A stretch of DNA of 64,000 nt from Lachnospiraceae bacterium (lineage in GTDB: Bacteria; Bacillota; Clostridia; Lachnospirales; Lachnospiraceae). The DNA lies in the NCBI GenBank assembly GCA_017474455.1, contig JAFVHP010000037.1, positions 1-64,000 of the forward strand. The letters run 5' to 3'. A program made the position numbers and the translations under genes. This document shows positions 62,618 through 64,000 of this stretch, piece by piece (position 1 is the first letter of the stretch; every line of letters begins with the position of its first letter). The notes beneath the pieces were generated by a model. The model saw only the letters and a program-made list of their open reading frames with translations. It made no database searches and was not told where the DNA came from.

Positions 62618-63811
62618 TTACTGTATGGCCGCTTCGGCAAAGGCAAGAAGCGCATCTGTGTCCGCTTCGGAAAGAGCGCCTTTGATCGTGAGCGTATTTT
62701 CGGATATCGTGCAGTTCTTCAGTTTTTCGAGTTTTTCCAGTATGAGTTTGCCGCTGGCAGGTGCCCATGAACCGTTCTGGGCTATGGCGAAGTGTCTGTT
62801 CTGCACATTCAGTGCGGCCATGTCGTTAATGAAACTTTCGACAGGCGGATAAATGCCCATATTGTAGGTGGGGCAGAAGATCACAACTGTGCCGCAGCGC
62901 CAGACTTCCGCGATCAGTTCCGACACATGCGTTTTGGAAGCGTCATAGACAGCGGTATGCCTGCCGGTCTTTTCCTCCAGCATGGCGGCGGCCGCCTGGG
63001 CGGCAGCGGCGGTATGACCGTAAAGGCTTCCGTAAACGACAAGGATGTCGCTGCTTTCCGGCGTGCCGGAAGACCAGGTCTGATATTTATCTATGAAGTA
63101 AGACAGATCCTTCCTCCAGACAGGGCCGTGCAGGGGGAGGAGGCAGGCGATATCGAGTGCGGCTGCCTTCTTCAGTACGGTCTGGACCTGAGGCCCGAAT
63201 TTTCCTACGATGTTCGCATAGTAGCGGCGGGCTTCAGAGAGGAATTCCTTTTCAAAATCATAATCATCGGCGAAGATGCTGCCGGAGAGCGTTCCGAAAG
63301 TACCGAAGGCGTCTGCCGAGAAAAGCGCTTTCGTAACGTCGTCATAGGCCATGATCACTTCGGGCCAGTGCACCATCGGCGCAGTGATGAAAGTCAGGGT
63401 ATGTGTGCCGAGGCTGAGGGTATCCCCTTCACCCACCGTGATCTTTTCCGTTTCGGGAAGTTTAGGGAAAAACTGTGAAAGCAGCTGGAATGTTTTGGCG
63501 GAACCGACGAGCTTAAGGGAAGGCCAGCGGCCAAGGACCGTTTCGATCAGGGCACAGTGGTCCGGTTCCATATGAAGTATGATGAGATAATCCGGCATAG
63601 TACCGTCAAGGCAGCCGGCCAGGTTCTCCAGGTACTGGCCTGAGACGGCCGTGTCGCAGGTATCGAAAATAGCTGTCTTTTCATCTTTTATGACATAGCT
63701 GTTGTATGTGACGCCCTTCGGGATCGGGAAGATGTTCTCAAAACGTTCGGTCCGGCGGTCATTTGCGCCGATCCACCAGGTATCTTTTGCTGCGGGCAGT
63801 ATATTGATCAT
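62618..63811 (-). CDS. FprA-family flavodiiron protein
   Basis: 397 residues. The beta-lactamase-like domain carries the diiron ligands HMEPDHC, the later HWPE, DAFG and HGP; the C-terminal flavodoxin domain has VVYGSLYGHTAAAA and PTYNMGIYPPV. These A-type flavoproteins reduce oxygen (or NO) to water in anaerobes. GGAGG six bases before ATG. First gene of the minus-strand group; pepC follows 24 bases later. Confidence 0.92.
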   Translation of the reverse strand: MINILPAAKDTWWIGANDRRTERFENIFPIPKGVTYNSYVIKDEKTAIFDTCDTAVSGQYLENLAGCLDGTMPDYLIILHMEPDHCALIETVLGRWPSLKLVGSAKTFQLLSQFFPKLPETEKITVGEGDTLSLGTHTLTFITAPMVHWPEVIMAYDDVTKALFSADAFGTFGTLSGSIFADDYDFEKEFLSEARRYYANIVGKFGPQVQTVLKKAAALDIACLLPLHGPVWRKDLSYFIDKYQTWSSGTPESSDILVVYGSLYGHTAAAAQAAAAMLEEKTGRHTAVYDASKTHVSELIAEVWRCGTVVIFCPTYNMGIYPPVESFINDMAALNVQNRHFAIAQNGSWAPASGKLILEKLEKLKNCTISENTLTIKGALSEADTDALLAFAEAAIQ

Positions 63812-63852
63812 ATAAACCTCCTGTTATTTATAAAGCTTGGACCTACTAGCGA

Positions 63853-63881
63853 TTCTATGTGTCCGGCATGTTTTTTTCAAG
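63853..63881 (-). promoter_or_regulatory. Promoter of the fprA operon
   Basis: On the minus strand, TTGAAA (63881-63876), 17 bases, TAGAAT (63858-63853), 41 bases before the start codon. Confidence 0.65.
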
Positions 63882-63919
63882 AAGCTGGCCGGCGTTTTTT
63901 GATCCGCTGCCGTATTTTC

Positions 63920-63948
63920 TTGACACCGGTGCCGGGCCGCTGTACACT
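63920..63948 (+). promoter_or_regulatory. Plus-strand promoter near the window end
   Basis: TTGACA (63920-63925), 17 bases, TACACT (63943-63948). It fires rightwards, out of the window. Confidence 0.55.
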
Positions 63949-63965
63949 ACTGATTCATAAAGGCA

Positions 63966-64000
63966 AAGGCGCCGTGGAGATGTATGCTCCATGGCGCCTT
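63966..64000 (+). terminator. Strong hairpin at the window edge
   Basis: AAGGCGCCGTGGAG (63966-63979) pairs with CTCCATGGCGCCTT (63987-64000) with one G-T wobble. Whether a T-run follows is outside the window. It lies only 18 bases after the -10 at 63943, so it may be a leader structure, a short RNA terminator or the end of an incoming minus-strand gene. Confidence 0.5.

Noticed and set aside
61501..62852. 317- and 276-codon plus-strand frames
   Set aside because: Antisense to pepC and fprA; they gain length only because the coding strand is GC-rich.
1..64000. CRISPR arrays, rRNA, tRNA genes, prophage or IS elements
   Set aside because: No direct-repeat array, no conserved rRNA or tRNA cores and no transposase, integrase or phage structural motifs were found on reading all intergenic regions.

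Overview
The window looks like a chromosomal segment from a Firmicute of the class Clostridia, most likely a Lachnospiraceae-type gut or rumen anaerobe. This rests on gene content and synteny: a class M sirtuin with a zinc macrodomain, a short (type 3) prolyl-tRNA synthetase, a CdaA/CdaR pair, HU-RqcP-DivIC-TilS-Hpt-FtsH in order, a flavodiiron FprA, a 4Fe-4S aldo/keto reductase, GH78, strong AGGAGG ribosome sites and a near-consensus Gram-positive LexA box. No tRNA, rRNA, CRISPR array, prophage or IS transposase was seen.

Layout. 1-5.1 kb: a tightly packed plus-strand operon (radical SAM/SPASM tail, LamG-like protein, MDR oxidoreductase, macrodomain, class M sirtuin, beta-helix lipoprotein), followed by a short remnant resembling a second sirtuin tail. 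5.2-9.6 kb: an MFS transporter, a Gfo/Idh oxidoreductase, YccF and a membrane SpoIIE/RsbU-type phosphatase. 9.8-26.5 kb: a large exopolysaccharide locus. 26.7-29.9 kb: AKR, TetR, a membrane protein and a HAD. 30.1-37.0 kb: SOS-type uvrBA plus a GT39-like membrane transferase. 37.0-48.1 kb: mreB, recD2, comF, two unknown membrane proteins, cdaA, cdaR, ptsH, proS, cca. 48.1-54.0 kb: hup, rqcP, divIC, tilS, hpt, ftsH, degV. 54-59 kb: GH78 rhamnosidase, fba and a Cof-type HAD flanked by two inverted 200-nt hairpin elements. 59.2-63.8 kb (minus strand): fprA, pepC, TSCPD, murG and an unknown protein.

The most striking item heads the exopolysaccharide locus. A MotA/TolQ/ExbB-type membrane channel protein is fused to a degenerate EAL (cyclic-di-GMP) domain. 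It overlaps by 4 bases a second gene whose N-terminus resembles a MotB/ZorB-type transmembrane helix and whose exterior is built of SpaA/CnaB-like beta domains with a C-terminal membrane anchor. These two genes form one apparent transcription unit with a Wzz/BY-kinase gene, an Alg13-like GT subunit, GT4, an Asn-synthetase-like enzyme, VanZ, Wzy, GT2, Wzx, an alpha/beta hydrolase, an acetyltransferase and a Stealth phosphotransferase. I infer a c-di-GMP-responsive, ion-driven envelope motor linked to capsule assembly or export; I know of no described system with this pair of architectures.

Other points of note: two 200-nt elements that preserve pairing through compensatory changes; an unrelated 150-nt nested hairpin next to the uvrB SOS box; and three genes (BY-kinase, rqcP, pepC) each broken by what looks like loss of one G/C in a G/C run, suggesting either consensus errors in the assembly or real lesions.
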